A model generated the notes under the pieces. That model saw nothing but the letters and a program-made list of their open reading frames with translations, searched no databases and was not told the origin of the DNA. From Mesorhizobium sp. LSJC280B00 (GTDB taxonomy: Bacteria; Pseudomonadota; Alphaproteobacteria; Rhizobiales; Rhizobiaceae): DNA of 64,000 bases. A program made the position numbers and the translations under genes. The stretch covers positions 147,148-211,147 of the forward strand of contig NZ_AYVL01000017.1 in the NCBI RefSeq assembly GCF_000502835.1, in the 5' to 3' direction. Shown here in pieces: positions 56,045 through 64,000 of the stretch (its first letter is position 1; each line of letters opens with the position of its first letter).

Positions 56045-56060
56045 GCGGGCGGCGGCCCGC
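56045..56060 (-). promoter_or_regulatory. GC-rich hairpin abutting the ilvE ribosome site
   Basis: GCGGGC and GCCCGC, exact inverted copies around a 4-base loop, end right at the GGGAGG ribosome site of ilvE. Its closeness could affect translation starts, but the stem is short and this may be chance in high-G+C DNA. Confidence 0.35.
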
Positions 56061-56282
56061 ACATCATTGCGTCGTTGCGTGTTTCGTTTCGGCCGCTGTG
56101 GGCGGCCATTGTCTCAAAGCGTAGGCGGATATTTAAGGTCTGGCAAACTCAGGAAGTTCCGGAAAAAACGGCTTCGCTTGCCTTTTCGTTCGCAATCCGC
56201 CGAAAAGCTTGCCAAAAATTACCATCGCGCGGAAAATACGTCAATAGTGCTGACATAATTTCCTGCTTCACACGGAGAAAAG

Positions 56283-56810
56283 ATGACGAGCCACGCAGCC
56301 GCAGAACCGATCAGGACGGCGATCACCGACGAGGACGGCATCGATTTCGCCATCATCGAGTTGTTTTTCTTCGCCTATCGCGACTTTACCTCCGATCCGG
56401 ACCAGATCCTGGCCGAATACGGTTTTGGCCGTGCCCATCACCGGGTTCTGCATTTCGTCAATCGCCGGCCCGGGCTGACGGTCGCCGAGCTCCTCGACGT
56501 GCTCAAGATCACCAAGCAGAGCCTGGCGCGCGTGCTCAAGCAACTGATCGACACCGACCATATCGTGCAATTGCAGGGCCCTCGCGACCGCCGCCAGCGC
56601 GAACTCTACCCGACGGCCAAGGGCCGTGCCCTGGCGCTGGCGCTGGCGCGGCCACAGTCGCGCCGCATCCATGCTGCATTGGAAGATTCCGGAGCCACCG
56701 AACGCGCCGTTATCGAACGGTTCCTTGAAGCGATGGTCAATCCGGAACTAAGGGCGCAGATCGACATTGTGCCCGCAAAGATGTCAGGGAAAAACCATGG
56801 AGACCATTGA
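56283..56810 (+). CDS. MarR-family regulator
   Basis: A 175-residue winged-helix protein: FFFAYRDFTSDPDQIL, HHRVLHFVNRRPGLTVAELL, ITKQSLARVLKQLIDTDHI and GPRDRRQRELYPTAKGRAL with the wing. It overlaps the response-regulator gene by 14 bases, which points to co-translation. A signal is not known. Confidence 0.92.
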   Translation: MTSHAAAEPIRTAITDEDGIDFAIIELFFFAYRDFTSDPDQILAEYGFGRAHHRVLHFVNRRPGLTVAELLDVLKITKQSLARVLKQLIDTDHIVQLQGPRDRRQRELYPTAKGRALALALARPQSRRIHAALEDSGATERAVIERFLEAMVNPELRAQIDIVPAKMSGKNHGDH

Positions 56811-57516
56811 GAGGGTTGATCATCCGACAGCACCGGAAGACGACGCGCCGCATCTGCTGGTGGTCGACGACGACACCCGTATCCGCAATCTTCTGAAACA
56901 GTATCTGACCGAAAACGGCTTTCGCGTCACCGTCGCCGGAAATTCCGGCGAGGCGCGGCGCAAGCTCGCCGGCCTCGACTTCGATCTGATCGTGCTCGAC
57001 GTCATGATGCCGGGTGAAAGTGGCGTCGACCTCACCAAGGCGCTGCGGGCGGAGAAAAACGTGCCGATCCTGATGCTCACCGCACTGTCCGAAACCGACA
57101 GCCGGATTACCGGGCTCGAGGCCGGCGCCGACGACTATCTGCCTAAACCGTTCGACCCGCGCGAGCTGATCCTGCGTATCAACAATATCCTGCGCCGCGG
57201 CGGCCCCGCGACAACGCCTAAGGTCGAACAGCTGGTCTTTGGCCCCTATACGTTCCAGATCGCCAGGCGTGAGCTGAAGCGCGGCGGCGAGGCGCTCAAG
57301 CTGACCGACCGCGAGCAGGAAATCCTGGCGATCTTCGCTGCGCGTGCCGGCGAAACGATACCGCGGCATGAGCTTGTCGGCGATGAATCCGAGGTCGGCG
57401 AGCGCACGATCGACGTCCAGATCAATCGGCTCCGCCGCAAGATCGAACGCGATCCGTCCAATCCGGTCTGGCTGCAGACAGTGCGCGGTATTGGGTATCG
57501 GCTCAGCGTGGAATAG
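56797..57516 (+). CDS. OmpR-family response regulator
   Basis: A 239-residue regulator: receiver domain with DDDTRI, phospho-acceptor D68 (LDVMMPG), TALSETD and K in PKPFDP; then a winged helix with LTDREQEILAIF, ERTIDVQINRLRRKI and TVRGIGYRL. It is the partner of the kinase 51 bases downstream. The ATG at 56797 has AGGGA upstream. Overlap with the MarR gene links them as one unit. Confidence 0.95.
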   Translation: METIERVDHPTAPEDDAPHLLVVDDDTRIRNLLKQYLTENGFRVTVAGNSGEARRKLAGLDFDLIVLDVMMPGESGVDLTKALRAEKNVPILMLTALSETDSRITGLEAGADDYLPKPFDPRELILRINNILRRGGPATTPKVEQLVFGPYTFQIARRELKRGGEALKLTDREQEILAIFAARAGETIPRHELVGDESEVGERTIDVQINRLRRKIERDPSNPVWLQTVRGIGYRLSVE

Positions 57517-57567
57517 AATGTCGCCGACAGCGGTCCTTTGCCGGGCCGCCGGTGAGCGAAAAGACGA

Positions 57568-58983
57568 ATGGCGACCACGCAACTCGAACGGCCGGGAGAT
57601 GGCGGCTTGAGCGCTCGCGCGACGCGGGCGCTCAAGGCCGTGCCGCGCGCCTGGAACCGTTTCTGGCGCCTGGTGTCGCTTTACATGCCGAAGCGGCTCT
57701 ATGCCCGTTCGCTGATCATCGTCATCGCGCCGATGATCATGCTGCAGTCGGTCGTCGCCTTTGTCTTCATGGAGCGCCACTGGCAGACCGTGACGCAGCG
57801 CCTGTCGCAGGCCACGGTGCGCGACATCGCCGCCATCATCGACCTGATAGAGACCTATCCTCACGACGCCGACTACGCCAACGTCATCCGCATCGCCCAG
57901 GATCGCATGCAGCTGAAGGTCGACCTCCTGCCGCCCGACCCGCTGCCGCCTCCCGGGCCAAAGCCGTTCTTCTCGATCCTCGACGAGATCCTTTCGTCCG
58001 AGATCACCCGCCAGATCAACCGTCCGTTCTGGATCGATACGGTCGGCAATTCCAATATCGTCGAGGTCCGCGTCCAGCTCGAGAACAAGGTGCTGCGCGT
58101 CTTCGTGCGCCGCAGCCAGGCCTATGCATCGAACACCCATATTTTCCTGATCTGGATGGTCGGCACCTCGCTGGTGCTGCTGATGATCGCCATTCCCTTC
58201 CTGCGCAACCAGATCCGGCCGATTCTGACGCTGGCCGAGGCGGCCGAGAGCTTCGGCAAGGGCCGGCCGATGCCGCGCGATTTTCGCCCGCGCGGAGCCG
58301 AGGAAGTCCGCCGCGCCGGCTTTGCCTTCATACAGATGCGCGAACGCATCGAACGCCAGCTCGAGCAGCGTACCGCCATGCTGAGCGGCGTCAGCCACGA
58401 TCTGAGGACCATCCTCACCCGCTTCAAACTGCAATTGGCGCTTGCCGGGACCAAGGCGGCCGATACCCAGGCACTCGACCAAGACATCGACGACATGCAG
58501 TCGATGCTGGAAGGCTACCTTGCCTTTGCACGCGGCGAAGCTTCGGAAGACGCAGGTCAGTTCGATCTCGAAGCCTTCTTCGACAAGCTTCGCGAGGAAG
58601 CCGCGCTGCGCAAGCGCAAGCTGTCGACCGTGCTTGTCGGCGATCCGCATGTGCACGTGCGCCCCAATGCCTTTGCCCGGCTGCTGTCCAACGTCGTCGG
58701 CAATGCATTCCGCTATGCCAAGACGGTGGAGATCAATGCCAATCATGGGCGCGGTTCGCTGCTCGTCACCATCGACGATGACGGTCCGGGCATTCCGCCC
58801 GAAAAGCGGGAGGATGTATTCAAGCCGTTCGTGCGGCTGGACGAGGCCCGCAACCTCGACGCCAGCGGCACCGGCCTCGGCCTCTCCATCGCACGTGACA
58901 TTGCCCGCAGCCATGGCGGCGACATCGTCCTCGAACGCAGCCCGCTCGGCGGCCTTCGGGCGGTGATCAAGGTCCCCGCTTGA
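57568..58983 (+). CDS. Sensor histidine kinase
   Basis: A 471-residue EnvZ-like kinase: membrane segments at about 46-68 and 191-211 with a periplasmic sensor of about 120 residues between them, a HAMP linker, H-box with H277 (SGVSHDLRT), N-box LLSNVVGNAFRYAK, G-boxes DDDGPGIPP and GTGLGLSIARD. It phosphorylates the upstream regulator. The signal is unknown. Confidence 0.94.
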   Translation: MATTQLERPGDGGLSARATRALKAVPRAWNRFWRLVSLYMPKRLYARSLIIVIAPMIMLQSVVAFVFMERHWQTVTQRLSQATVRDIAAIIDLIETYPHDADYANVIRIAQDRMQLKVDLLPPDPLPPPGPKPFFSILDEILSSEITRQINRPFWIDTVGNSNIVEVRVQLENKVLRVFVRRSQAYASNTHIFLIWMVGTSLVLLMIAIPFLRNQIRPILTLAEAAESFGKGRPMPRDFRPRGAEEVRRAGFAFIQMRERIERQLEQRTAMLSGVSHDLRTILTRFKLQLALAGTKAADTQALDQDIDDMQSMLEGYLAFARGEASEDAGQFDLEAFFDKLREEAALRKRKLSTVLVGDPHVHVRPNAFARLLSNVVGNAFRYAKTVEINANHGRGSLLVTIDDDGPGIPPEKREDVFKPFVRLDEARNLDASGTGLGLSIARDIARSHGGDIVLERSPLGGLRAVIKVPA

Positions 58984-59039
58984 CGGCAGCGACACCCGGC
59001 CTTCATCGGCCCGTCATGAAACCATGGTGAAGAGCGCCA

Positions 59040-59201
59040 ATGAAGCGCGCGATCCTGATTGATTCGGCCCTGCGGCCTCATTTCGACCCCGCGCCTGCCC
59101 GGGTGCGCTGGTGCGACGCCAGAGCTGCGGCGTGGTCGCCGCTCAGGCGTCGCGGCGAGGCAATCAAGCTTGCCGCCAAGGGACCGCCATGCGCATCCTG
59201 A
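59040..59201 (+). CDS. Possible small ORF before the glycosyltransferase
   Basis: 53 codons from ATG 59040 (MKRAILIDSALRPHFDPAPAR and so on) to TGA 59199-59201, overlapping the next start by 13 bases. A GGTGAAGAG lies about 10 bases before the ATG. The composition is plausible for coding, but it is short and has no recognised family; it could be a translational coupling ORF or a remnant. Confidence 0.35.
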   Translation: MKRAILIDSALRPHFDPAPARVRWCDARAAAWSPLRRRGEAIKLAAKGPPCAS

Positions 59202-60211
59202 TGGTCACCGACGCCTGGCGCCCGCAAGTCAACGGCGTCGTCCACACGCTGGAGCGCCTCTCGGAGACCCTGAAATCCTTCGATATCGAGACGGACTTCC
59301 TGACGCCGAATATCTTTCGCACCCTGCCTCTGCCGACCTATCCCGATATCAGGCTGGCGCTGACGACCCCACACCGCGTGGCGCAGCTGATCGAGGCACG
59401 CAAGGTGGACCACATCCATATCGTCACCGAAGGACCGCTCGGCATTATGGCCCGGCGCTACTGCCGCAATGCCGGCCGCCCGTTCACGACCAGCTATCAC
59501 ACACGTTTTCCGGAATATCTGAGCGCGCGCCTGCCGGTGCCTGAAGCATGGGCCTATCGCTGGCTGCGTGATTTCCACAATTCAGGACAGGGCACGCTGG
59601 TTGCCACCCAGTCGCTTGCCGACGATCTTGCGGCGCGCGGCTTCACCAAGCTCCGGCCGTGGACGCGCGGCGTCGACACCGATCATTTTCGGCCGGATAA
59701 AAGAAAGGACCTGGGATTTCCCGGACCGATCTTTCTCTGCGTCGGCCGCGTCGCGATCGAAAAGAACCTGCCGGCCTTCCTAGACCTCGACCTGCCCGGC
59801 AGCAAGTTGGTCGTAGGCGAAGGGCCGGAATTGGCGAGGCTGAAGGCCAGATATCCCGATGCCCATTTCCTTGGCCATCGTCCGAACGACGAACTGGCCG
59901 AGATCTACGCCTCGGCCGACGTTTTCGTCTTCCCCAGCCGTACCGACACGTTCGGCAACGTCATCATCGAGGCGCTGGCCAGCGGCACGCCGGTCGCAGC
60001 CTATCCCGTCACCGGACCGATCGATATTGTGGGTGACGGCATCGGCGGCGCGGTGTCGGACGACCTGCGGCAAGCAGCGCTCGCCGCCCTTCACGTCGAC
60101 CGCGCCGAGGCGCGGCAACGCGCGATGCGCTACAGCTGGAAGGCCTGCGCGGAAATGTTCATGGAAACGGTCGAAGAGGCGCTGGGTACCAGGCGTAAAC
60201 TGGCTGCGTGA
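59189..60211 (+). CDS. Family 4-type glycosyltransferase
   Basis: A 340-residue GT-B enzyme: ILMVTDAWRPQVNGVVHTLE at the start, HIVTEGPLGIMARRYC, TSYHTRFPEYLSAR, LCVGRVAIEKNLPAFLDLD and VFVFPSRTDTFGNVIIEALASGTPVAAYPVTGP as donor site. The layout resembles the MgtA/SqdX-like lipid glycosyltransferases. The acceptor is unknown. AAGGGA precedes the ATG at 59189. Confidence 0.9.
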   Translation: MRILMVTDAWRPQVNGVVHTLERLSETLKSFDIETDFLTPNIFRTLPLPTYPDIRLALTTPHRVAQLIEARKVDHIHIVTEGPLGIMARRYCRNAGRPFTTSYHTRFPEYLSARLPVPEAWAYRWLRDFHNSGQGTLVATQSLADDLAARGFTKLRPWTRGVDTDHFRPDKRKDLGFPGPIFLCVGRVAIEKNLPAFLDLDLPGSKLVVGEGPELARLKARYPDAHFLGHRPNDELAEIYASADVFVFPSRTDTFGNVIIEALASGTPVAAYPVTGPIDIVGDGIGGAVSDDLRQAALAALHVDRAEARQRAMRYSWKACAEMFMETVEEALGTRRKLAA

Positions 60212-60223
60212 ACAACAGCGCAG

Positions 60224-60583
60224 CTAGAACAACCTGCCGCCGTCCGGCACCTTGCGCTCGATCGCGCCAAGGACGACGGCGCCCTCCTCGTCAGGAAAGC
60301 CGAGCGTCAGCACTTCCGACATGAATGGCCCGATCTGACGCGGCGGGAAATTGACCACAGCGAACACCTGCCGGCCGATCAGGGTTTCGGGCGTATAGTA
60401 TTTCGTGATCTGGGCCGAGGATTTCTTCACCCCGATCACGGGACCGAAATCGATTTTCAATTTGATCGCCGGCTTGCGCGCCTCGGGAAAAGGCTCGGCC
60501 TCGACGATCGTGCCGGCGCGGATGTCGATGCGGTCGAAATCGGCAAAGCTGATCTCGGGTTTTCGCGCGTTGCTCGAAACCAT
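60224..60583 (-). CDS. csaA: CsaA-type tRNA-binding-domain protein
   Basis: A 119-residue OB-fold protein: ISFADFDRIDIRAGTIVEAE, KKSSAQITKYYTPETLIGRQV and VVNFPPRQIGPFMSEVLTLGF, diagnostic for CsaA. It is a tRNA-binding, chaperone-like protein. It follows the YbjN-like gene by six bases, so they are one operon. Confidence 0.95.
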   Translation of the reverse strand: MVSSNARKPEISFADFDRIDIRAGTIVEAEPFPEARKPAIKLKIDFGPVIGVKKSSAQITKYYTPETLIGRQVFAVVNFPPRQIGPFMSEVLTLGFPDEEGAVVLGAIERKVPDGGRLF

Positions 60584-60589
60584 CGACGG

Positions 60590-61090
60590 TCAGGCGTTTC
60601 CGTAGGTTTCGAACAGCACGCCGGCCAACGCATCCTTGGCCGAAGTTCCCGACCAGACGACGAACTGGAACGCCTGAAAATAGCATTCGCAGGCTTCCAG
60701 CGCCGACGACAGCAGCACCTCGACCTGCTGGCTCGACGGCTCGACCCCACCGGCCAGCAGCAGCGACTGGCGGAACATGATGGCGCCTTCCTGCTCCCAG
60801 AGGTCGAAATGGCCAAATAGCATCTGCTCGTTGATCAGCGAAAGCAGCCGCATCACCTCGAGCGCGCGCGCCTCCGGGACCTTGATGTCGAAGGCGCAGG
60901 CCAGGTGCAGCGCCTCGTAGTCCTCCATCCAGGAGAATGAAACGTGGTAGTCGGTCCAGCTTCCGGCAACCGAGATCGAGATCTCGTCGTCGCCGGCCCG
61001 CTCGAAGGACCAATCGTTGTTGTGCGCCACCTGCTCGATAACATCCACCGGATGGATTTCGCGGGAGAATTCGAGTTCGAGAAGTTCCAT
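60590..61090 (-). CDS. YbjN-domain protein
   Basis: A 166-residue protein: IHPVDVIEQVAHNNDWSFER, EISISVAGSWTDYHVSFSWM and EYEALHLACAFD-like segments, then LSLINEQMLFGHFDLWEQE. This is the YbjN fold (type III secretion chaperone-like). I chose the ATG at 61090 because AGGAAGCATTTC precedes it; the frame is open 18 codons further. Role unknown. Confidence 0.87.
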   Translation of the reverse strand: MELLELEFSREIHPVDVIEQVAHNNDWSFERAGDDEISISVAGSWTDYHVSFSWMEDYEALHLACAFDIKVPEARALEVMRLLSLINEQMLFGHFDLWEQEGAIMFRQSLLLAGGVEPSSQQVEVLLSSALEACECYFQAFQFVVWSGTSAKDALAGVLFETYGNA

Positions 61091-61421
61091 GAAATGCTTC
61101 CTGTCGTTCTGGGAGCGCCACCACACGCTCCGCGGGAGAGGCACACTCGAACAATTCTGCCTAGAACTCGGACGGCCAGGACTTCGTCAACGCAAAGACC
61201 CCGGACCGGACCCCACCGCCCGGCGCATGACCCTGCTCCGAATCATGCAACAAATTCAGTCTATTGATCGGGAGTCGCGTGACCAGCCAAATTTTTCGCA
61301 CTGCGTCATTCGCATGTGGAAAGGCGCTGTCACAAAGATTCACGCAGTACCGGTAAGCGATTCACGACAAAGCGCTTTTTGCGATCCGGCTTTGTGGAAA
61401 AGTTTAACGATTTATTTCTTG
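61091..61421. other. Gap between YbjN-like and UbiK-like genes
   Basis: About 330 bases without a gene. The section 61300-61440 is A+T-richer, as expected for the YbjN-like promoter region and the end of the UbiK-like gene. No clear terminator or repeat was seen. Confidence 0.4.
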
Positions 61422-61724
61422 TTATTTTTTTGCACGCGGCTTTGCCGCAGCCGCAGGCGCTGCTTGACCGGTCAATTCGGCAAGCCTGGCCTCGAGCGCC
61501 TCGATGCGAGCGGCGAGGCGGGTGTTTTCTTCCCTGGCCTTCGCCGCCATGTCGCGAGCGGCCTCGAATTCCTCGCGCTGCACCACGTCCATGGAGTTGA
61601 GTATGCGCTCGGCCTGGCCCCTGAAGGCGGTCTCCACCTCGCGCCGCACGCCTTGCGCGGCACCGGCTGCATCGGTCATCAGCTTGGCGAATTCATCGAG
61701 AATGCGGTTCGGTCCGGTCGCCAT
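61422..61724 (-). CDS. UbiK/BMFP-type coiled-coil protein
   Basis: A 100-residue protein: NRILDEFAKLMTDAAGAAQG, a central RQVEAxx-like helix, QREEFEAARDMAAKAREENT and IEALEARLAEL coiled coil, then an Ala/Pro/Lys tail. This matches the BMFP / YqiC (UbiK) family, an accessory factor of ubiquinone synthesis in some bacteria and membrane-fusogenic in vitro. GAGGATTTGCC precedes the ATG at 61724. It is divergent from lgt. Confidence 0.88.
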   Translation of the reverse strand: MATGPNRILDEFAKLMTDAAGAAQGVRREVETAFRGQAERILNSMDVVQREEFEAARDMAAKAREENTRLAARIEALEARLAELTGQAAPAAAAKPRAKK

Positions 61725-61855
61725 GGCAAATCCTCGCTTGGTCGAATTGACGTAGTGGCGCACGATTCGGAATGCAAGCATATGCTTGCCTTGACCGCGC
61801 CAAAAGCCTGCCGCATGGTCCGCGCCCGAACCTGATTGGGAACCCGGAGACCCTG

Positions 61856-62707
61856 TTGAGCGAATATTTGCTGCCGCTGGCCGCCCTGCCCTTTCCCAAC
61901 ATCGACCCGGTCATCGTCCGGATCGGACCGCTGGCGGTGCATTGGTACGGCGTCGGCTACATCGTCGGCATTCTGTTTGCCTGGTGGTATGCCAAGCGCC
62001 TCGTCACCAACCCAAAACTGTGGCCCGACGGCACCCTACCGATGAAGCCCGTCGACCTCGACGACTTCATCGTCTGGGCAGCCATCGGTGTGGTGCTCGG
62101 CGGACGCACCGGCTACGTGCTGTTCTACGACCTGCCGCGCTACATTGCCAATCCGCTCGATATCGTCGCCGTCTGGCAGGGCGGGATGTCGTTTCATGGC
62201 GGCCTGCTCGGCGTCATTCTCGCAATGACGCTGTTTTCCCGGTCTCGCGGCATCCGCACATGGTCGCTGTTCGACGTGGTTGCCGCCGGCGTGCCGGTGG
62301 GGCTTGGCCTCGTTCGCCTGGCAAACTTCATCAATTCCGAACTATGGGGCCGGCCGACCGACGTTCCATGGGCATTCGAATTCCCCAATGGCGGCCCATT
62401 TGCACGCCATCCGAGCCAGATCTACGAGGCGCTCCTCGAAGGGCTGGTGTTGTTCCTTGTCCTGCGCTTCCTCACCCATTCGCGGCTCAAGCTGAAGGCG
62501 CCGCGCTTCGTCGGCGGCGCCTTCATCGCCGGCTATGGCGCCTCGCGCATCTTCGTCGAATTCTTTCGCGAGCCCGACCAGCAGCTTGGTTACCTCCTTG
62601 GCACGAGCTGGCTGACCATGGGAATGGTGCTGTCACTGCCGATGGTGCTGGCCGGCATCTGGGCGATGGCTACAGCCAAGCCGGTGACAAAACCGCAGCC
62701 GGCATGA
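61856..62707 (+). CDS. lgt: Prolipoprotein diacylglyceryl transferase
   Basis: A 283-residue membrane enzyme: GGMSFHGGLLG, VRLANFINSELWGRPT and HPSQIYEALLEG are the Lgt signatures; seven membrane segments fit. It attaches diacylglycerol to the lipobox Cys of prolipoproteins, the first step in lipoprotein making. I chose TTG 61856, with CCCGGAGAC upstream, since no ATG fits. The next gene overlaps by ATGA. Confidence 0.95.
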   Translation: MSEYLLPLAALPFPNIDPVIVRIGPLAVHWYGVGYIVGILFAWWYAKRLVTNPKLWPDGTLPMKPVDLDDFIVWAAIGVVLGGRTGYVLFYDLPRYIANPLDIVAVWQGGMSFHGGLLGVILAMTLFSRSRGIRTWSLFDVVAAGVPVGLGLVRLANFINSELWGRPTDVPWAFEFPNGGPFARHPSQIYEALLEGLVLFLVLRFLTHSRLKLKAPRFVGGAFIAGYGASRIFVEFFREPDQQLGYLLGTSWLTMGMVLSLPMVLAGIWAMATAKPVTKPQPA

Positions 62708-63792
62708 CGCGGCTGAAGACCCGCATCGCCGAGCTGATCGGTGCGGTGGGACCGATCCCCATCAGCGAATACATGGCGCTCTGCCTGTTCGATCCGCAGG
62801 ACGGCTATTATACGACGCGCGAGCCGTTCGGCGCCGCCGGCGACTTCGTCACCGCGCCGGAGATCAGCCAGATGTTTGGCGAACTGGTCGCCATCTGGCT
62901 CTACCAGGCGTGGCTGGCGATCGACCGGCCGACGCCGGTCGCCATCGCCGAAATAGGCCCCGGCCGCGGCACGCTGATGAGAGATATGCTGCGCACGCTT
63001 TCGCGGCTCGATCGGACGCTTACCGCCAGCGCATCGTTCGCCTTGATCGAGACCAGTCTGCGGTTGACCGAGGTCCAGAAACGAACGCTTGCCGGGACGT
63101 CGGCCACCATCGCCTGGCATGAGGCCGTGGACACACTACCGCAGGGGCCGCTTCTGATTGTTGGTAACGAGCTGTTTGACGCGGTGCCCATCCGCCAGTT
63201 CGTCCGCGCTGGGGCCGGCTGGCGCGAGCGGATGATCGGTCTCGACGATGCGAACCGGCTGCGCTTTTTCGTCGGCGCCGGCTCGCTTGACCCGATGCTG
63301 CTGCCGGAGGGTGCCGAGAATGCGCCGCAAGGTGCCGTCGTCGAGGTGGCGCCAGCCCGCGCCGCCCTGATGGCGGCCATCGCCGGGCGACTTGCCGGAT
63401 TTGGCGGCGCCGGCCTGTTTCTCGACTACGGTCACCTCCAGCCCGGGATCGGCGACACCTTGCAGGCGTTGCGCAAGCACGGTCATGAGGACGTGCTGGC
63501 CAATCCGGGGCAGGCCGATCTCACAGCCCATGTCGATTTCGCTGCCCTCGCGGCAACCGTTCGGGCACACAGCCTCGATGCCCACCTCTCAACGCAAGGT
63601 GAATTCCTGCTCAAGATGGGGCTTCTCGAACGGGCTGGCCGGCTCGGCGCCAATGCCGATGAGGCAGCTCGCGAAAAGATCGCGGCCGACGTCGAGCGCC
63701 TCGCCGGCCCGCTGGCCATGGGCGAACTCTTCAAGGTGCTTGCCGTCCTCCCCGCCGGCATTGCCGTTCCGCCGTTTCCAAGCACGGATTGA
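62704..63792 (+). CDS. MidA/NDUFAF7-like SAM-dependent methyltransferase
   Basis: A 362-residue protein: GPIPISEYMALCLFDPQDGYY, FGAAGDFVTAPEISQMFGEL, IAEIGPGRGTLMRDML (motif I) and NELFDAVPIRQFV. This is the MidA family; the mitochondrial homologue methylates an arginine of a complex I subunit. The run lgt - this gene - pgeF is common in rhizobia. It overlaps lgt by four bases. Confidence 0.93.
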   Translation: MTRLKTRIAELIGAVGPIPISEYMALCLFDPQDGYYTTREPFGAAGDFVTAPEISQMFGELVAIWLYQAWLAIDRPTPVAIAEIGPGRGTLMRDMLRTLSRLDRTLTASASFALIETSLRLTEVQKRTLAGTSATIAWHEAVDTLPQGPLLIVGNELFDAVPIRQFVRAGAGWRERMIGLDDANRLRFFVGAGSLDPMLLPEGAENAPQGAVVEVAPARAALMAAIAGRLAGFGGAGLFLDYGHLQPGIGDTLQALRKHGHEDVLANPGQADLTAHVDFAALAATVRAHSLDAHLSTQGEFLLKMGLLERAGRLGANADEAAREKIAADVERLAGPLAMGELFKVLAVLPAGIAVPPFPSTD

Positions 63793-63839
63793 CTTTTCGC
63801 TGCCGCCTCTCTCACTCTCCCGTCTCCGACTAGCGCCCG

Positions 63840-63898
63840 ACATCAACTGCGCCAGCCTTCAACTGACTAGCCTTCAACTGCGCCCCTTCAACTCGCTT
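63840..63898 (+). repeat. Short tandem repeat before pgeF
   Basis: Four copies of TCAACTG or TCAACTC follow one another at a spacing of about 15 bases (for example AGCCTTCAACTGACT then AGCCTTCAACTGCGCC). It lies in the 139-base gap between the methyltransferase and pgeF. The role is unknown; copy number may vary between strains. Confidence 0.6.
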
Positions 63899-63931
63899 GA
63901 CGAAATCGCCCATACGGACAACAAAGCCGCC

Positions 63932-64000
63932 ATGCTGAATCAGACCAAACCGGATCCCGTTCGGTCGCCCTTGCTGGAAACGGCGCAAGGCATCCGCCAC
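63932..64000 (+). CDS. pgeF: Start of a PgeF-like (laccase-domain) protein, cut by the window
   Basis: 23 codons from ATG 63932 (MLNQTKPDPVRSPLLETAQG then IRH). The SPLL and the GIRH element are the usual N-terminus of PgeF, the peptidoglycan editing factor, in which GIRHGFFTR follows. The place after lgt and the MidA-like gene supports this. The rest lies beyond the window. Confidence 0.7.
   Translation, partial: MLNQTKPDPVRSPLLETAQGIRH

Noticed and set aside
56737..58995. A 752-codon minus-strand open frame
   Set aside because: It mirrors the response regulator and kinase genes, which have full motif sets on the plus strand.

Overview
The window looks like a chromosomal stretch from a high-G+C alphaproteobacterium of the rhizobial type, most likely Mesorhizobium or a close Phyllobacteriaceae relative. 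This is inferred from gene content, not from a marker gene: two extensin-like secreted proteins, a BA14K-family protein, two DUF1127 proteins, a long-form UvrB, an ilvE / marR / two-component cluster, an lgt - MidA-like methyltransferase - pgeF run, and palindromic intergenic repeats of the kind common in these genomes. No rRNA, tRNA, CRISPR array, prophage, transposase or symbiosis gene was found.

Layout. 1-4.6 kb: the N-terminal part of greA (cut by the window edge) with a terminator-like leader hairpin, a TPR protein, a DUF3775-like protein, two adjacent extensin-family secreted proteins and an LssY-C-like protein. 4.6-11.3 kb: accessory genes including an MDR reductase/LysR divergent pair, a CNNM/CorC-type membrane protein, a methyltransferase, a rifamycin ADP-ribosyltransferase (arr) and an ArsR-SRPBCC pair whose promoter carries a perfect 26-bp palindrome. 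11.3-28.3 kb: a patchwork of small metabolic and regulatory genes (an ABC exporter of the SbmA/ABCD type, VOC proteins, an SDR that lacks its catalytic Tyr and Lys, FKBP, a secreted acid phosphatase broken by an amber codon, HxlR and LysR regulators beside their likely targets, a Tat-exported metallo-beta-lactamase-fold protein, and an orphan SMI1/KNR4-like gene in a low-G+C patch). 28.4-32.1 kb: a tightly overlapped three-gene catabolic operon (GMC oxidoreductase, enolase-superfamily dehydratase, beta-hydroxyacid dehydrogenase). 32.2-41.9 kb: a lipid kinase and several envelope or exported proteins of unknown role. 42.0-47.1 kb: uvrB, with long N- and C-terminal additions, a head-to-head palindromic repeat, then an ABC-F ATPase preceded by a candidate 21-codon leader peptide. 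47.2-53.8 kb: small conserved proteins, a TPR-sulfotransferase, a two-Kazal lipoprotein, and two cspA-type genes that share a leader hairpin. 53.9-64 kb: mostly housekeeping and regulatory genes (MBL hydrolase, ilvE, MarR - response regulator - histidine kinase, glycosyltransferase, CsaA, YbjN-like, UbiK-like, lgt, MidA-like, start of pgeF).

How the genes work together. Most transcription units are short. Clear co-translation signals (ATGA or GTGA overlaps) mark ArsR-SRPBCC, VOC-SDR, GMC-dehydratase-dehydrogenase, lgt-methyltransferase and the pair at 50998-51506. Divergent regulator/target pairs are repeated (LysR/MDR, HxlR/MDR, HxlR/FMN reductase, LysR/hydrolase), and two of these have clear palindromes in the shared promoter. 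The observations most worth follow-up are the ABC-F leader peptide, the repeated motif and the inserted intergenic repeat in the UvrB tail, the amber-interrupted phosphatase, the shared cspA leader hairpin, and the uncharacterised three-enzyme operon. All calls rest on reading the sequence and family knowledge; no database search was run.
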